Source of the DNA: Terrimesophilobacter sp963702165
GTDB lineage: Bacteria > Actinomycetota > Actinomycetes > Actinomycetales > Microbacteriaceae
Length of the DNA stretch: 64,000 nucleotides
Assembly: GCA_963702165.1 (NCBI GenBank)
Contig: OY969722.1
Location: forward strand, 1,674,001 to 1,738,000
Direction: 5' to 3'
Numbering within the stretch: position 1 is the first letter of the stretch; every line of letters begins with the position of its first letter. Of this stretch, positions 8,851 through 16,922 are shown in pieces. The notes beneath the pieces were generated by a model, which worked only from the letters and a program-made list of their open reading frames with translations, made no database searches and was not told the origin of the DNA. Made by a program: the position numbers and the translations under genes.

Positions 8851-9753
8851 TTATTCAACATCGAGTGTGAAGTTGTAGACGGATGTGTCGAACGTGTTGT
8901 ACTCGGCGTAGTCGAGCAGCTCGTACAGCCGGGCGCGCGTCTGCATGTCGGGTACGACCGGGTTCAGGCTGCCCTGCTCGGCGAGCACGTCGAGGCCGCG
9001 TTCGGCAGCGCCCATCGCGATGCGAAGCAGGCTGACCGGGTGAATGACGATGTTGATGCCGACCGAGGCGAGCTGCTCGTGGCTGAACAGCTCGCTCTTG
9101 CCGAACTCGGTCATGTTGGCGAGCACCGGCACATCGACCGCGGCGCGCACGGCGGCGAACTCGTCGAGGTTCGCCATCGCCTCGGGGAAGATCGCATCCG
9201 CCCCGGCGTCGACCAGTTCCCTGACCCGCTCGATGGTCGCATCGATACCCTCGACCGCGCGGATGTCGGTGCGCGCCATGATCAGCAGGTTCGGGTCGCG
9301 ACGCGCATCCGCCGCTGCCCGGATGCGCTTGATCGCGGTCTGCGAGTCGACAACCGCCTTGCCGTCGAGGTGGCCACAGCGCTTCGGGTTGACCTGGTCC
9401 TCGATGTGCAGGCCGGCGACCCCGGCATCCTCGAGGGTCTGCACGGTTCGGGCGACGTTCATCGGCTCGCCGAAACCGGTGTCGGCATCGACGATCGCCG
9501 GGAGGTCGGTCATCCGGGCGATCTGGCCGGCGCGCGTCGCCACCTCGGTCAGCGTGGTCAGGCCGATGTCGGGCAGCCCGAGGTCGGCGGCGATGACCGC
9601 GCCGGAGATGTAGACGCCCTCGAAGCCCTTGTCCTGGATGAGCCTGGCCGACAGCGGGTTGAACGCGCCGGGGAAGCGCAGCAGTTCGCCGGTGGCGAGC
9701 CGCTCGCGCAGCAGCTGGCGCTTGGCGGCGCTGGTGACGGTGGAGTACAGCAT
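8851..9753 (-). CDS. prpB: 2-methylisocitrate lyase
   Basis: A 300-residue member of the isocitrate lyase/PEP mutase TIM-barrel superfamily. It cleaves 2-methylisocitrate into pyruvate and succinate in the methylcitrate cycle. The catalytic loop KRCGH (K124-H128, family KKCGH/KRCGH) with Cys126 is present, as are the Mg-binding acidic residues in IVDADTGFGEP (D89, D91) and HIEDQ. ATG 9753 shares its A with the prpD stop (TGATG), so translation is coupled. The C-terminus (YNTFDTSVYNFTLDVE) is the typical PrpB end. Confidence 0.95.
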   Translation of the reverse strand: MLYSTVTSAAKRQLLRERLATGELLRFPGAFNPLSARLIQDKGFEGVYISGAVIAADLGLPDIGLTTLTEVATRAGQIARMTDLPAIVDADTGFGEPMNVARTVQTLEDAGVAGLHIEDQVNPKRCGHLDGKAVVDSQTAIKRIRAAADARRDPNLLIMARTDIRAVEGIDATIERVRELVDAGADAIFPEAMANLDEFAAVRAAVDVPVLANMTEFGKSELFSHEQLASVGINIVIHPVSLLRIAMGAAERGLDVLAEQGSLNPVVPDMQTRARLYELLDYAEYNTFDTSVYNFTLDVE

Positions 9754-11264
9754 CAGAACAGGCCCTTCGGGGTGGGGACGGTGTCGAGCAGGCCGGGCCG
9801 CGCGGTCACGGTCAGGCCGGCCAGCTCGGCCGCGGACAGCTCGGGCAGGCGCTGCGCGACGTCGAGGAAGCGCTCGATCTCGGCCGACTCGAGCACGCCG
9901 TCGGCGAGGGTGCGGAACTTCGCCACGTACTGGTCGCGCGCGAACGGCCTGGCGCCGAGCGGATGTGCGTCGGCGACCGCGATCTCGTCGGCGATGCGCG
10001 TTCCGTCGGTGAGGGTGATCTCGACGCGTCCGCCGAACGCCTTCTCGGCGGGGTCGTTGGAGTGGTAGCGACGCGTCCACTCGGCGTCTTCGAGCGTGGT
10101 GACCTTATTCCACAGGGCGACCGTGTCGGGCCGGGCGGCGCGCTCCGGCGCATACGAGTCCACATGGTGCCAGCCGCCATCCTGCAACGCGACAGCGAAG
10201 ATGTACGGGATCGAGTGGTCGAGCGTCTCACGGCTCGCCGTCGGGTCGTACTTCTGAGGGTCGTTCGCGCCGGAGCCGATGACGTAGTGGGTGTGGTGTG
10301 AGGTGTGGATGACGATCGAGGCGACCGACTCCGCGGTGATCTCGGGGTGCTCGCGGTGAAGCTTGCGAGCGAGGTCGATGAGCGCCTGCGCCTGGTACTC
10401 GGCCGAGTGCTCCTTGGTGTAGCTGTCGAGGATGGCGCGTCGCGCCTCACCACGCTCGGGCAACGGCACCTCGTAGTGCGCATCCGGACCGTCGAGGAGC
10501 CAGGCGATGACACCGTCCTCGCCCTCGTAGATCGGGGTCGGACTGGTCTGGCCGCGCATCGCCCGGTCGACCGCTTCGACGGCCATCTTGCCCGCGAACG
10601 CCGGTGCGTGCGCCTTCCAGGTGGAGATCTCGCCCTTGCGCGACTGGCGGGTCGCGGTGGTGGTGTGCAGCGCCTGGCCGATGGCCTGGTAGATGGTCTC
10701 GGTGTCGAGGCCGAGCAGCGTGCCGATGCCGGCGGCGGCGGACGGGCCGAGGTGGGCGACGTGGTCGATCTTGTGCTTGTGCAGGCTGATCGCCTTCACC
10801 AGGTCAACCTGGATCTCGTAGCCGGTGACCAGGCCGCGCACGAGGTCGGCGCCGTTACGGCCGGTGTGCTGGGCGACGGCGAGGATCGGCGGGATGTTGT
10901 CGCCTGGGTGCGAGTAGTCGGCGGCGAGGAAGGTGTCGTGGTAGTCGAGTTCGCGCACGGCAACGCCGTTGGCCCAGGCTGCCCACTCCGGGCTCATGCG
11001 CCTGTCAGATGCGAGACCGAAGACGGTTGCGCCGGGCTGGTACGGGTGCGCTTCGGCCTGGCTGCGCGCCGCGACGACGGGCGCGCGCGTCAGCGAAGCG
11101 GTCGCCACGGACGCGTTGTCGATGATCCGGTTGATGACCATGTCGGTCGCCTCGGGCGTCACCTCGACGGGGTCGGTTGCGACCTCTGCGATCTTCCACG
11201 CGAGCTGGTCCTCACGGGCAAGGTTGTCGGAGCTGGGGTGGACGCGGACGGAGTGGAGCTTCAA
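9753..11264 (-). CDS. prpD: 2-methylcitrate dehydratase (MmgE/PrpD)
   Basis: A 503-residue MmgE/PrpD-family dehydratase that converts 2-methylcitrate toward 2-methyl-cis-aconitate without an Fe-S cluster. Family landmarks include MVINRIIDNASVA, YHDTFLAADYSHPGDNIPPILAVAQ, GLVTGYEIQVDL and DHSIPYIFAVALQDG. It starts with TTG at 11264 (GAAAGGA upstream), and this TTG overlaps the GntR stop (TTGA). It is thus translationally coupled on both sides. The full PrpDBC set without a separate aconitase (AcnD) is the classic PrpD-type methylcitrate route. Confidence 0.95.
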   Translation of the reverse strand: MKLHSVRVHPSSDNLAREDQLAWKIAEVATDPVEVTPEATDMVINRIIDNASVATASLTRAPVVAARSQAEAHPYQPGATVFGLASDRRMSPEWAAWANGVAVRELDYHDTFLAADYSHPGDNIPPILAVAQHTGRNGADLVRGLVTGYEIQVDLVKAISLHKHKIDHVAHLGPSAAAGIGTLLGLDTETIYQAIGQALHTTTATRQSRKGEISTWKAHAPAFAGKMAVEAVDRAMRGQTSPTPIYEGEDGVIAWLLDGPDAHYEVPLPERGEARRAILDSYTKEHSAEYQAQALIDLARKLHREHPEITAESVASIVIHTSHHTHYVIGSGANDPQKYDPTASRETLDHSIPYIFAVALQDGGWHHVDSYAPERAARPDTVALWNKVTTLEDAEWTRRYHSNDPAEKAFGGRVEITLTDGTRIADEIAVADAHPLGARPFARDQYVAKFRTLADGVLESAEIERFLDVAQRLPELSAAELAGLTVTARPGLLDTVPTPKGLF

Positions 11265-11941
11265 CTGGCGGTCCTTTCGGTGGGGCCGGTAGTCATGGCG
11301 GTGGGCGTGGTGTGCGCTGCAAGCAGGTGCTCGAGCGCGCGGTGCAGGTGGATGTGGGTGGCGTGGGCGGCCAGTTCGGAGTCGCCGGCGGCGATGGCCC
11401 GCACGATTGTGAGGTGCTCGCGCGCGGCCTCGCGCAGGCGGTCGGTGTCGTCGCGAGCGAGGCGCCGGATGCGCACGAGATGGGTGCGCAGGCTGCGGAG
11501 CGCTGTGACGAGGTAGGGGTTGGCGACGGCGTCGTCGATCGCGTCGTCGAGCCGCGCGACGAGGTCGTAGTAGTCGTGGCGCGCCGGATCCTCGGCTTCG
11601 AGCAGGACGGGCACCGCGACGAACTCCTGCTCGAGCGCGTTGAACACGGCGGGGTCGCCGCGCTCGGCGGCGAGGCGTGCGGCCTGCTCTTCGAGCGCGC
11701 GGCGGACCTCGAACAGCTCCCGGATGTTGTCGGTCGAGACATCCGTGACGACGAGTCCGCGGCCGGCTTGGGTTGCCACGAGCCCGTCGGCCGTCAGCCG
11801 GGCGAGGGCTTCCCGCAGCGGGGTGCGCGACACTCCCAGCCGGGTCGCCTGTTCGACCTCGCCGAGCACGGTGCCAGGGGGCAGTTCCCAGTCGATGATT
11901 TCACGCCGGAGCGCCACGTACGCGCGATCACTCGCTCGCAT
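11261..11941 (-). CDS. GntR-family (FCD) regulator of the methylcitrate operon
   Basis: A 226-residue regulator with an N-terminal winged helix (LRREIIDWELPPGTVLGEVEQATRLGVSRTPLREALARL) and a C-terminal FCD ligand-binding domain (DLVARLDDAIDDAVANPYL, REHLTIVRAIAAGD). It is the first gene of the prp operon and overlaps prpD by 4 nt. The leader in front of it carries two inverted GTATAC-core motifs (11957-11965 and 12019-12027), a plausible autoregulatory operator. The effector is probably a propionate-cycle intermediate; that is inferred from context only. An RBS-like AGGGGG/GGGGGT stretch precedes ATG 11941. Confidence 0.9.
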   Translation of the reverse strand: MRASDRAYVALRREIIDWELPPGTVLGEVEQATRLGVSRTPLREALARLTADGLVATQAGRGLVVTDVSTDNIRELFEVRRALEEQAARLAAERGDPAVFNALEQEFVAVPVLLEAEDPARHDYYDLVARLDDAIDDAVANPYLVTALRSLRTHLVRIRRLARDDTDRLREAAREHLTIVRAIAAGDSELAAHATHIHLHRALEHLLAAHTTPTAMTTGPTERTAS

Positions 11942-11956
11942 TGCAGCACCCCCTTA

Positions 11957-12027
11957 TGTATACAGAACTGACCCGACTCAGCCAATCTAGTCGACTTCGC
12001 ATGGTTTCCGCCATCCTTCTGTATACA
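11957..12027 (-). promoter_or_regulatory. Paired GTATAC operator motifs upstream of GntR-prpDBC
   Basis: TGTATACAG at 11957-11965 and CTGTATACA at 12019-12027 are exact reverse complements of one another, 62 nt apart centre to centre, in the promoter region of the prp operon. The GTATAC core resembles the TNGTNNNACNA consensus of FCD-type GntR regulators. The near-integral spacing (six helical turns) would suit looping. Assignment to the adjacent GntR is inferred. Confidence 0.6.
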
Positions 12028-12098
12028 CGGCGACCATGCACCTGACGATCCATGTGTACTGCAACGCGCCTCGCGGCCGCATCGGCAAAGCCCTGCAC

Positions 12099-12158
12099 GC
12101 CGAGACTGCAGCAAACTGCGCTTTGACACGCGAGAGTGCGGGTTTGCGCAGTCTCGGC
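12099..12158. repeat. Intergenic palindrome (family D)
   Basis: The left arm GCCGAGACTGC-A-GCAAAC (12099-12116) pairs with GTTTGCGCAGTCTCGGC (12142-12158); one A is unpaired. It sits between the prp promoter and the HxlR/VOC promoter. No second copy was found in the window. Confidence 0.75.
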
Positions 12159-12177
12159 AGAGTCATCCGACGCCGTA

Positions 12178-12211
12178 CTTGCTATTGACAAGCACACTTG
12201 CTTTTTGCAAG
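12178..12211 (+). promoter_or_regulatory. Tandem CTTGC/GCAAG operators before VOC-HxlR genes
   Basis: Two 15-nt imperfect palindromes with 5-nt loops lie in tandem: CTTGCTATTGACAAG (12178-12192) and CTTGCTTTTTGCAAG (12197-12211), 19 nt apart. The first overlaps a TTGACA -35-like hexamer (12185-12190). HxlR regulators bind paired palindromes of this kind, and an HxlR gene lies downstream, so autoregulation is likely. Confidence 0.6.
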
Positions 12212-12250
12212 CATTACGCTGGTCACCGATCAATCGACAAAGGAGTCATC

Positions 12251-12694
12251 ATGGCCACCGACATCTTCCTCAACCTCACCACCACCGACCTGCCCAGGGC
12301 CAAGAAGTTCTATCAGGGACTCGGTTGGACCATCAACGAATTGTTCACGGACGACAACGCCGCCTGCGTCGTCATCGACGAGCACATCTTCCTGATGGTG
12401 CTGACGCGTGAGTACTTCAGCACCTTCACCAGCAAGACCATCCCCGACCTGCACACCTCCGCCCAGATGCAGGCCGCGCTCAGCGCCGACAGTCGCGAAG
12501 CGGTCGACGCCTTCCTCGAGAAGGTCATCGCCGCGGGCGGCGTCGAGCCGAAGGATGCGCAGGACTACGGATTCATGTACTCGCGCGACTTCGAGGACCC
12601 GGACGGCAACGAGTTCAGCATCCTCTGGATGGACCCGAAGGCCGCCGAAATGGGACCAGAGGAGTGGGCGGCAACCCAGGGAGCGTCCTCCTAG
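12251..12694 (+). CDS. VOC-superfamily (glyoxalase/bleomycin-resistance fold) protein
   Basis: A 147-residue vicinal-oxygen-chelate protein with one beta-alpha-beta-beta-beta pair: IFLNLTTTDLPRAKKFYQGLGW at the N-terminus and YSRDFEDPDGNEFSILWMDP at the C-terminus. It belongs to the PhnB/glyoxalase-like subgroup often paired with HxlR or ArsR regulators. The substrate is unknown; detoxification is a common guess. ATG 12251 follows AAAGGAG. Only 2 nt separate its stop from the HxlR start, so the two are an operon. Confidence 0.88.
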   Translation: MATDIFLNLTTTDLPRAKKFYQGLGWTINELFTDDNAACVVIDEHIFLMVLTREYFSTFTSKTIPDLHTSAQMQAALSADSREAVDAFLEKVIAAGGVEPKDAQDYGFMYSRDFEDPDGNEFSILWMDPKAAEMGPEEWAATQGASS

Positions 12695-12696
12695 GC

Positions 12697-13362
12697 ATGG
12701 CGGCGCGCAACTACGGCCAGTACTGCGGCGTCACAAGCGCGCTCGAGGCGGTCGGCGAACGGTGGGCACTGCTCATCGTTCGTGACCTGCTCGTCGGCGC
12801 GCGCCGCTACAGCGACCTCAAGAATGGGTTGCCGCGCATCCCGACCAACATCCTCAGCACCCGGCTCAAGGAACTGCAGCAGGCGGGCGTCGTGCGGCGA
12901 GTGCCGCTCGCGCACGGCCTGGTGTACGACCTCACCGACTTCGGGCGCGGGCTTGAGGATGTCGTCCTCTCCCTCGGCCGTTGGGGGTTCCAGGCGATGG
13001 GCGAACCACAGCCCGGCGACATCGTCACCCCGGATTCCATGACGATGGCGTTCCGCACCGCGTTCCGACCGGATGCAGCCAGCGCGCTGCCGACGACCGT
13101 GTACGACGCGCACATCGCCGAGTTCGCGCTGCGGCTGCACGTCGCAGGCGAGGACCTGCACGTGCTGCGCCTCGGCGCTGTGCCGCGCAGCACGCCGCAC
13201 CTCGCGTTCGCGTCCGGTCCGCTATTGCGCGGCGTGATCTCCGGCGAGGTGTCGCCCGCGGATGCCATCGAGCGCGAGGTCGTGCACGTGCTCTCCGGCG
13301 ACCCGGCCCTGCTCGGCCGCTTCGCCGAGACGTTCCACCTGCCGGCCCGCGCAGCCGCTTAA
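12697..13362 (+). CDS. HxlR-family winged-helix regulator with C-terminal extension
   Basis: A 221-residue protein. Residues ~5-100 form the HxlR winged helix (YCGVTSALEAVGERWALLIV, then RIPTNILSTRLKELQQAGVV and DLTDFGRGLEDVVLSLGRWG). Typical HxlR proteins are ~100-150 residues; this one has a further ~110-residue domain (AFRTAFRPDAASALPTTVYD, LAFASGPLLRGVISGEVSP) resembling an SCP2-like lipid-binding fold seen in some actinobacterial HxlR relatives. That suggests a hydrophobic ligand. It is translated directly after the VOC gene and probably binds the tandem palindromes at 12178-12211. Confidence 0.85.
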   Translation: MAARNYGQYCGVTSALEAVGERWALLIVRDLLVGARRYSDLKNGLPRIPTNILSTRLKELQQAGVVRRVPLAHGLVYDLTDFGRGLEDVVLSLGRWGFQAMGEPQPGDIVTPDSMTMAFRTAFRPDAASALPTTVYDAHIAEFALRLHVAGEDLHVLRLGAVPRSTPHLAFASGPLLRGVISGEVSPADAIEREVVHVLSGDPALLGRFAETFHLPARAAA

Positions 13363-13366
13363 CTCT

Positions 13367-13430
13367 CGCGCGGGTCGAACACCCCAGCGCGGGTCGAATT
13401 CGACCCGCGCGCGGGTGTTCGACCCGCGCG
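13367..13430. repeat. Nested intergenic palindrome, family B copy 1
   Basis: The inner perfect palindrome GCGCGGGTCGAATTCGACCCGCGC (13387-13410 region) is flanked by outer arms CGCGCGGGTCGAACACC and GGGTGTTCGACCCGCGCG. A second copy with the same organisation is at 19661-19725. It lies between the convergent HxlR and TetR genes, so it may serve as a terminator. Confidence 0.85.
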
Positions 13431-13456
13431 CGCGTGGGGTGGGAAGGCTTGAGCCG

Positions 13457-14179
13457 TCAGCCGTCCGATGGCGGTCGAGTGTGGTTGTCCTTCAACGCCG
13501 CCTCAATCCTGCGTCGCATCACCTCGTCATGCAACGCCGGCTCGCCAGGGGTGCCGCCACTGGCTGGCGTCCCGGTCGGGTTCGGCTCCAGCAGTCGCTG
13601 CATGCCGACGCGGAGTAGGCGCTGGTCCATGGCGACGCTGCCGCTCAAGGCGAGAAGCGACGCGCCCTGATCAAGCGCCGTGAGCAGCGCACCCAGCTCA
13701 GTGCCGTCAAGCTCCTCATCCACTGACCTCGACTGCGCAGCAACAGCCGTGTACCCATCGGTGAGCGCCTGCATTCGCTTGCCCAGCTCGACAGCCAGGG
13801 CCTCATCACGGGCAGCGGTCGCAATGAATTCCAGCGTGGCGAGAGCAAAGCCGCGAATGGCCTCGGCGACTTCCGCGCCACCGTATCGTTCCCCGGTCGG
13901 ATCGTTGGCGCTCCGGCTGACGTCCCAACCACCGTCGGCGAGCGCCGCCTGAAGATTCTGATCCATCACGGCGAGGAAGAGTGCCGCTTTCCCGTCGAAA
14001 TTGGAGTAGACAGCACCCTTCGAGAACCCGGCGTCGCGGGCGATGGCCTCAAGGTTCGCGCCGTGGTAACCGTCGCTAGCGAAGGCTGCGCGCGCCGCCG
14101 CGACGAGCGCGTCCCGGGTCCGCCGCTGGCTCTCCTGCCGAGAGAGAGGGGAAGAGGCTTCAGCCATAAAGCCGATCAT
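13457..14179 (-). CDS. TetR/AcrR-family regulator
   Basis: A 240-residue TetR-type repressor. The N-terminal helix-turn-helix is RRTRDALVAAARAAFASDGY with GANLEAIARDAGFSKGAVYSNFDGKAALF. The C-terminal ligand domain is not conserved enough to name a ligand. It is divergent from an ABC exporter pair (14257-16060), and the shared intergenic region holds a CAGTA-N6-TACTG palindrome overlapping a promoter. It therefore most likely represses the exporter and itself. ATG 14179 or ATG 14167 could be the start; neither has a strong SD. Confidence 0.9.
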   Translation of the reverse strand: MIGFMAEASSPLSRQESQRRTRDALVAAARAAFASDGYHGANLEAIARDAGFSKGAVYSNFDGKAALFLAVMDQNLQAALADGGWDVSRSANDPTGERYGGAEVAEAIRGFALATLEFIATAARDEALAVELGKRMQALTDGYTAVAAQSRSVDEELDGTELGALLTALDQGASLLALSGSVAMDQRLLRVGMQRLLEPNPTGTPASGGTPGEPALHDEVMRRRIEAALKDNHTRPPSDG

Positions 14180-14192
14180 ACGGCGGGAGCGA

Positions 14193-14221
14193 TTGACATA
14201 CCATCAGTACTGGAATACTGT
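14193..14221 (+). promoter_or_regulatory. Promoter and TetR-type operator of the ABC exporter
   Basis: TTGACA at 14193-14198 and TACTGT at 14216-14221 are 17 nt apart, a good -35/-10 pair for the ABC genes. The palindrome CAGTACTGGAATACTG (14205-14220) fills the spacer, and a half-site CAACAGTATT follows. Binding by the divergent TetR protein would block RNA polymerase. Confidence 0.6.
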
Positions 14222-14256
14222 CGGAACTCAAATACCAACAGTATTCAGGAGGATGG

Positions 14257-15261
14257 ATGGATCACGATGTCCTGCACATCGCAGGCCTCACGCGTCGCTT
14301 CGGGGCGACAGTCGCGAACGACGACGTCTCGTTGCGGGTTCGGCCGGGGGAAGTGGTGGGGCTACTCGGGCACAACGGTGCGGGCAAGACCACCTTGGTC
14401 TCCCAGATCGTCGGCCTGCTGCGGCCCGAGCGAGGCACGATCCGCGTCGACGGGATCGACGCAATCGCGGACCCCGCCGCGGCGCGGCGGCGAGTGGCCG
14501 TGCAGCCGCAGGCCCAGGCTCCCATCGACGGCTTGACTCCTCGGCTGGCGATCGAAATCGCCGGCCGGATTCGCGGACTCTCCAGTCGGGATGCGCGCAG
14601 CCGAGCCGTCCAGCTCGCTGAGGAGCTGGATATCACCCAGTGGCTCGATCAGCGGGCACTGCCGGAGGGCCGTGGTCTCTCCGGAGGCATCCGGCGGCTC
14701 ACTGCTTTCGCAATGACCGTCGCGGCGTCCACTCCCCTGCTCGTGCTGGACGAACCGACGAACGACATCGACGCCTCGCGGCGGCGGCTGCTGTGGGCGG
14801 CTGTTCGACGCAGAGGCGACGAGGGCGCCGGCGTGCTGCTCGTCACCCACAACGTCGCTGAGGCGGAACGGATCGTCGACGAGCTCGTCATCCTCGACCG
14901 TGGGAAGGTAGTCGCATCCGGGTCGCCCGCACTCCTGCGCGGCACGGCCGACAACGACCTCCGCCTCGAATTGCAGCTCCCGCCCGGGGGCGACGACCCG
15001 GCCGGAAGCGCCGGCGGACTCCCGGTGAGCGTGCTGCGCACGGTGCGCACGGGCAGGCGAGTGCTGTTGACCATACCGGCGAGCGAAGCCTCTGGAGCGG
15101 TCGGCTGGGCCACTTCCTTGCGCGATGAGGGACGCATCGACGGCTACACAGTCGGGCCGACGACTCTCGAGGACGCCTACCTCTCCCTCACCGCTCGCGA
15201 AAGCGACGGTGTTGATTCCACCACTGCCGAACCATCCCACCAGGAGGCAACCAATGTCTGA
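14257..15261 (+). CDS. ABC-2 type exporter, ATP-binding subunit
   Basis: A 334-residue ABC ATPase. It has Walker A GHNGAGKT, a Q-loop region VQPQAQAPIDGLTP, a signature LSGGIRRL (canonical LSGGQ with Ile for Gln), Walker B LLVLDEPTNDID and a switch His in LLVTHNVAEAE. A ~90-residue C-terminal domain follows, as in DrrA/CcmA-type exporters. It is located in the cytoplasm and partners with the next gene's permease. ATG 14257 is preceded by CAGGAGG. The stop overlaps the permease start by 8 nt. The divergent TetR gene suggests induction by an exported compound. Confidence 0.92.
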   Translation: MDHDVLHIAGLTRRFGATVANDDVSLRVRPGEVVGLLGHNGAGKTTLVSQIVGLLRPERGTIRVDGIDAIADPAAARRRVAVQPQAQAPIDGLTPRLAIEIAGRIRGLSSRDARSRAVQLAEELDITQWLDQRALPEGRGLSGGIRRLTAFAMTVAASTPLLVLDEPTNDIDASRRRLLWAAVRRRGDEGAGVLLVTHNVAEAERIVDELVILDRGKVVASGSPALLRGTADNDLRLELQLPPGGDDPAGSAGGLPVSVLRTVRTGRRVLLTIPASEASGAVGWATSLRDEGRIDGYTVGPTTLEDAYLSLTARESDGVDSTTAEPSHQEATNV

Positions 15262-16060
15262 GCTGTCCACCGCCCCGCGGCCCGCCGGCCGTGAGCATCC
15301 GCGCCCGTCACGCGCCGCGCAGGTTGGAGCGTGGTCCGGCTACGGCACCCTGCTGCGCTGGCAGTTCGCCCAGATCGGCAGCATGCTGCCGCTCATCATC
15401 GTCATCCAAGCCATCCTGGCCGCCGGCATCATCGTCGGGTTCGGATTCCTGATCCCGGGAATCGACTCGGCGACCGCGATGTTCCTCTCGACCGGGGCGC
15501 CCACCGTTCTCCTGCTCACGATCGGCCTCGTGATCGTCCCGCAGGGGGTCGCACGCGCGAGGATCGACGGCACCTTCAACTACATGCGCACGCTGCCCGT
15601 CGCCCGCCCGTTGGTCTTCGCGGCCGATCTCACCGTGTGGGCGGTCATCGCCCTGCCGAGCGTGGCCGTCGCGGTGTTCACCGGATGGCTCCGCTACGAC
15701 CTGGCTTACAGCTTCAACTGGCCCCTGGTCGTCGCCGCGTCACTGCTAATCACTCTCATGGCCACCGCGGTCGGCTACGCGATCGCGGTGAGCGTGCAGC
15801 CCCTGTTGGCGCAGCTGATCACCCAAGTTCTGGTGTTCTTCGTGATGCTGTTCTCTCCCATCACTTTCGCCCCGAGCCAGCTGCCCGACTGGTTCCAGAC
15901 GGTGCACGACTTCCTCCCGCTGCGCCCGGGCGCGGACCTCCTGCGCGCCGGCCTTGCAGCGGACACCTTCGAGGCGAACGGTCGCGACCTCCTGGTGCTC
16001 GGCTTGTGGTGCCTTGCGGGAATTGCGATCACACTCCGGGCGCTGGTCCGCAGGCACTAG
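15254..16060 (+). CDS. ABC-2 type exporter, permease subunit
   Basis: A 268-residue membrane protein with about six transmembrane helices after a hydrophilic N-terminus (LPLIIVIQAILAAGIIVGFGFLI, LLLTIGLVIVPQGVARARIDG). It contains the conserved ABC-2 loop DGTFNYMRTLPVARPLVF and the C-terminal DWFQTVHDFLPLRPGADLLRAGL. It forms the channel for the ATPase at 14257-15261, with which it is translationally coupled. The substrate is unknown; drug or lipid export is typical. Confidence 0.88.
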   Translation: MSELSTAPRPAGREHPRPSRAAQVGAWSGYGTLLRWQFAQIGSMLPLIIVIQAILAAGIIVGFGFLIPGIDSATAMFLSTGAPTVLLLTIGLVIVPQGVARARIDGTFNYMRTLPVARPLVFAADLTVWAVIALPSVAVAVFTGWLRYDLAYSFNWPLVVAASLLITLMATAVGYAIAVSVQPLLAQLITQVLVFFVMLFSPITFAPSQLPDWFQTVHDFLPLRPGADLLRAGLAADTFEANGRDLLVLGLWCLAGIAITLRALVRRH

Positions 16061-16068
16061 CCACGACC

Positions 16069-16147
16069 GAAAATGCAGGAGATCCGCGGCATCCGGAGCC
16101 GTTCCGGTGACAGAACGGCGATTCCGGCGCGGATCTCCTGCATTTTC
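16069..16147. repeat. Perfect 20-bp inverted repeat with inner hairpin (family C)
   Basis: GAAAATGCAGGAGATCCGCG (16069-16088) is exactly repeated inverted at 16128-16147. Inside, GCCGTTC...GAACGGC forms a second hairpin. It lies between convergent ABC permease genes and could stop transcription from both sides. The arm shares the TGCAGGA core with the palindrome inside hrpA. Confidence 0.85.
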
Positions 16148-16169
16148 AGGACCCGGCAGGGGGATGGGC

Positions 16170-16922
16170 CTAGCGGAAACGCCGCCCCTCATCACGGCGG
16201 AACAGCAGCAGCGACAGAGTGAGCATCACGACGATCCAGGCGAGGATCCCACCCCACATCCACACCTCGAGCTCGCCGCCCTGCACAGCCCAGATCACCA
16301 GCTCACGTGCCTGCCGGGACGGGAAGAACTTCGACAGAGTGTCCAGCCAGTCGGCGAACATGATCGGCGGCAGGAACAGCCCGCCCGCGAACGCGAAGCC
16401 GAACATCACAACCTGCACGACCGCGATGGCCGCCTTCGCCGGCATCGAGTAGCCGATCGCGATGCCGATCAGCATGAACGGCAGCGCCGAGACTGCCAGC
16501 ATCAGGAAGCCGAAGAGGATACGCCCAATCGACGCCTCCGCCTCCGTGAACAGCGCACCGATCACGATCACCGGGATGATCGCGGCCAGCCCCATCAGAC
16601 CGATCGAGAACACGTAGGCGAGCACCCGCGAGATCCCAGGTACCGGAAGGGTGCGCACGTACGGGTCCCACGGCTTCTCCCTGTCCTCCGAAATGGACAG
16701 CCCGAAGCTGAACAGCGCGTTCGACATCACCGCGAACACCGCCAGCGAGATCACCGCCTGGGTGGCGAACAACGGGTTCTCCGCGACCGTGCGCTGCGGC
16801 ACGATGAAGAACAGCAGGGCGAGAGCCGGGAAGACGAGCGAGCCGATCACGGCGATCGGCACGCGCGCCGTCTCGATCAGCGAATACCTGGCGTGTACGG
16901 TCGCGAGTCTCAGCGCGGTCAT
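16170..16922 (-). CDS. ABC-2 type transporter permease
   Basis: A 250-residue membrane protein with six hydrophobic segments (IAVIGSLVFPALALLFFIVP, VISLAVFAVMSNALFSFGLS, VFSIGLMGLAAIIPVIVIG). The loop ISEDREKPWDPYVRTLPV is typical of ABC-2 permeases. It is the last gene of a five-gene minus-strand operon (CPBP protein, membrane protein, winged-helix regulator, ATPase, permease) and overlaps the ATPase by 4 nt. Confidence 0.88.
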   Translation of the reverse strand: MTALRLATVHARYSLIETARVPIAVIGSLVFPALALLFFIVPQRTVAENPLFATQAVISLAVFAVMSNALFSFGLSISEDREKPWDPYVRTLPVPGISRVLAYVFSIGLMGLAAIIPVIVIGALFTEAEASIGRILFGFLMLAVSALPFMLIGIAIGYSMPAKAAIAVVQVVMFGFAFAGGLFLPPIMFADWLDTLSKFFPSRQARELVIWAVQGGELEVWMWGGILAWIVVMLTLSLLLFRRDEGRRFR

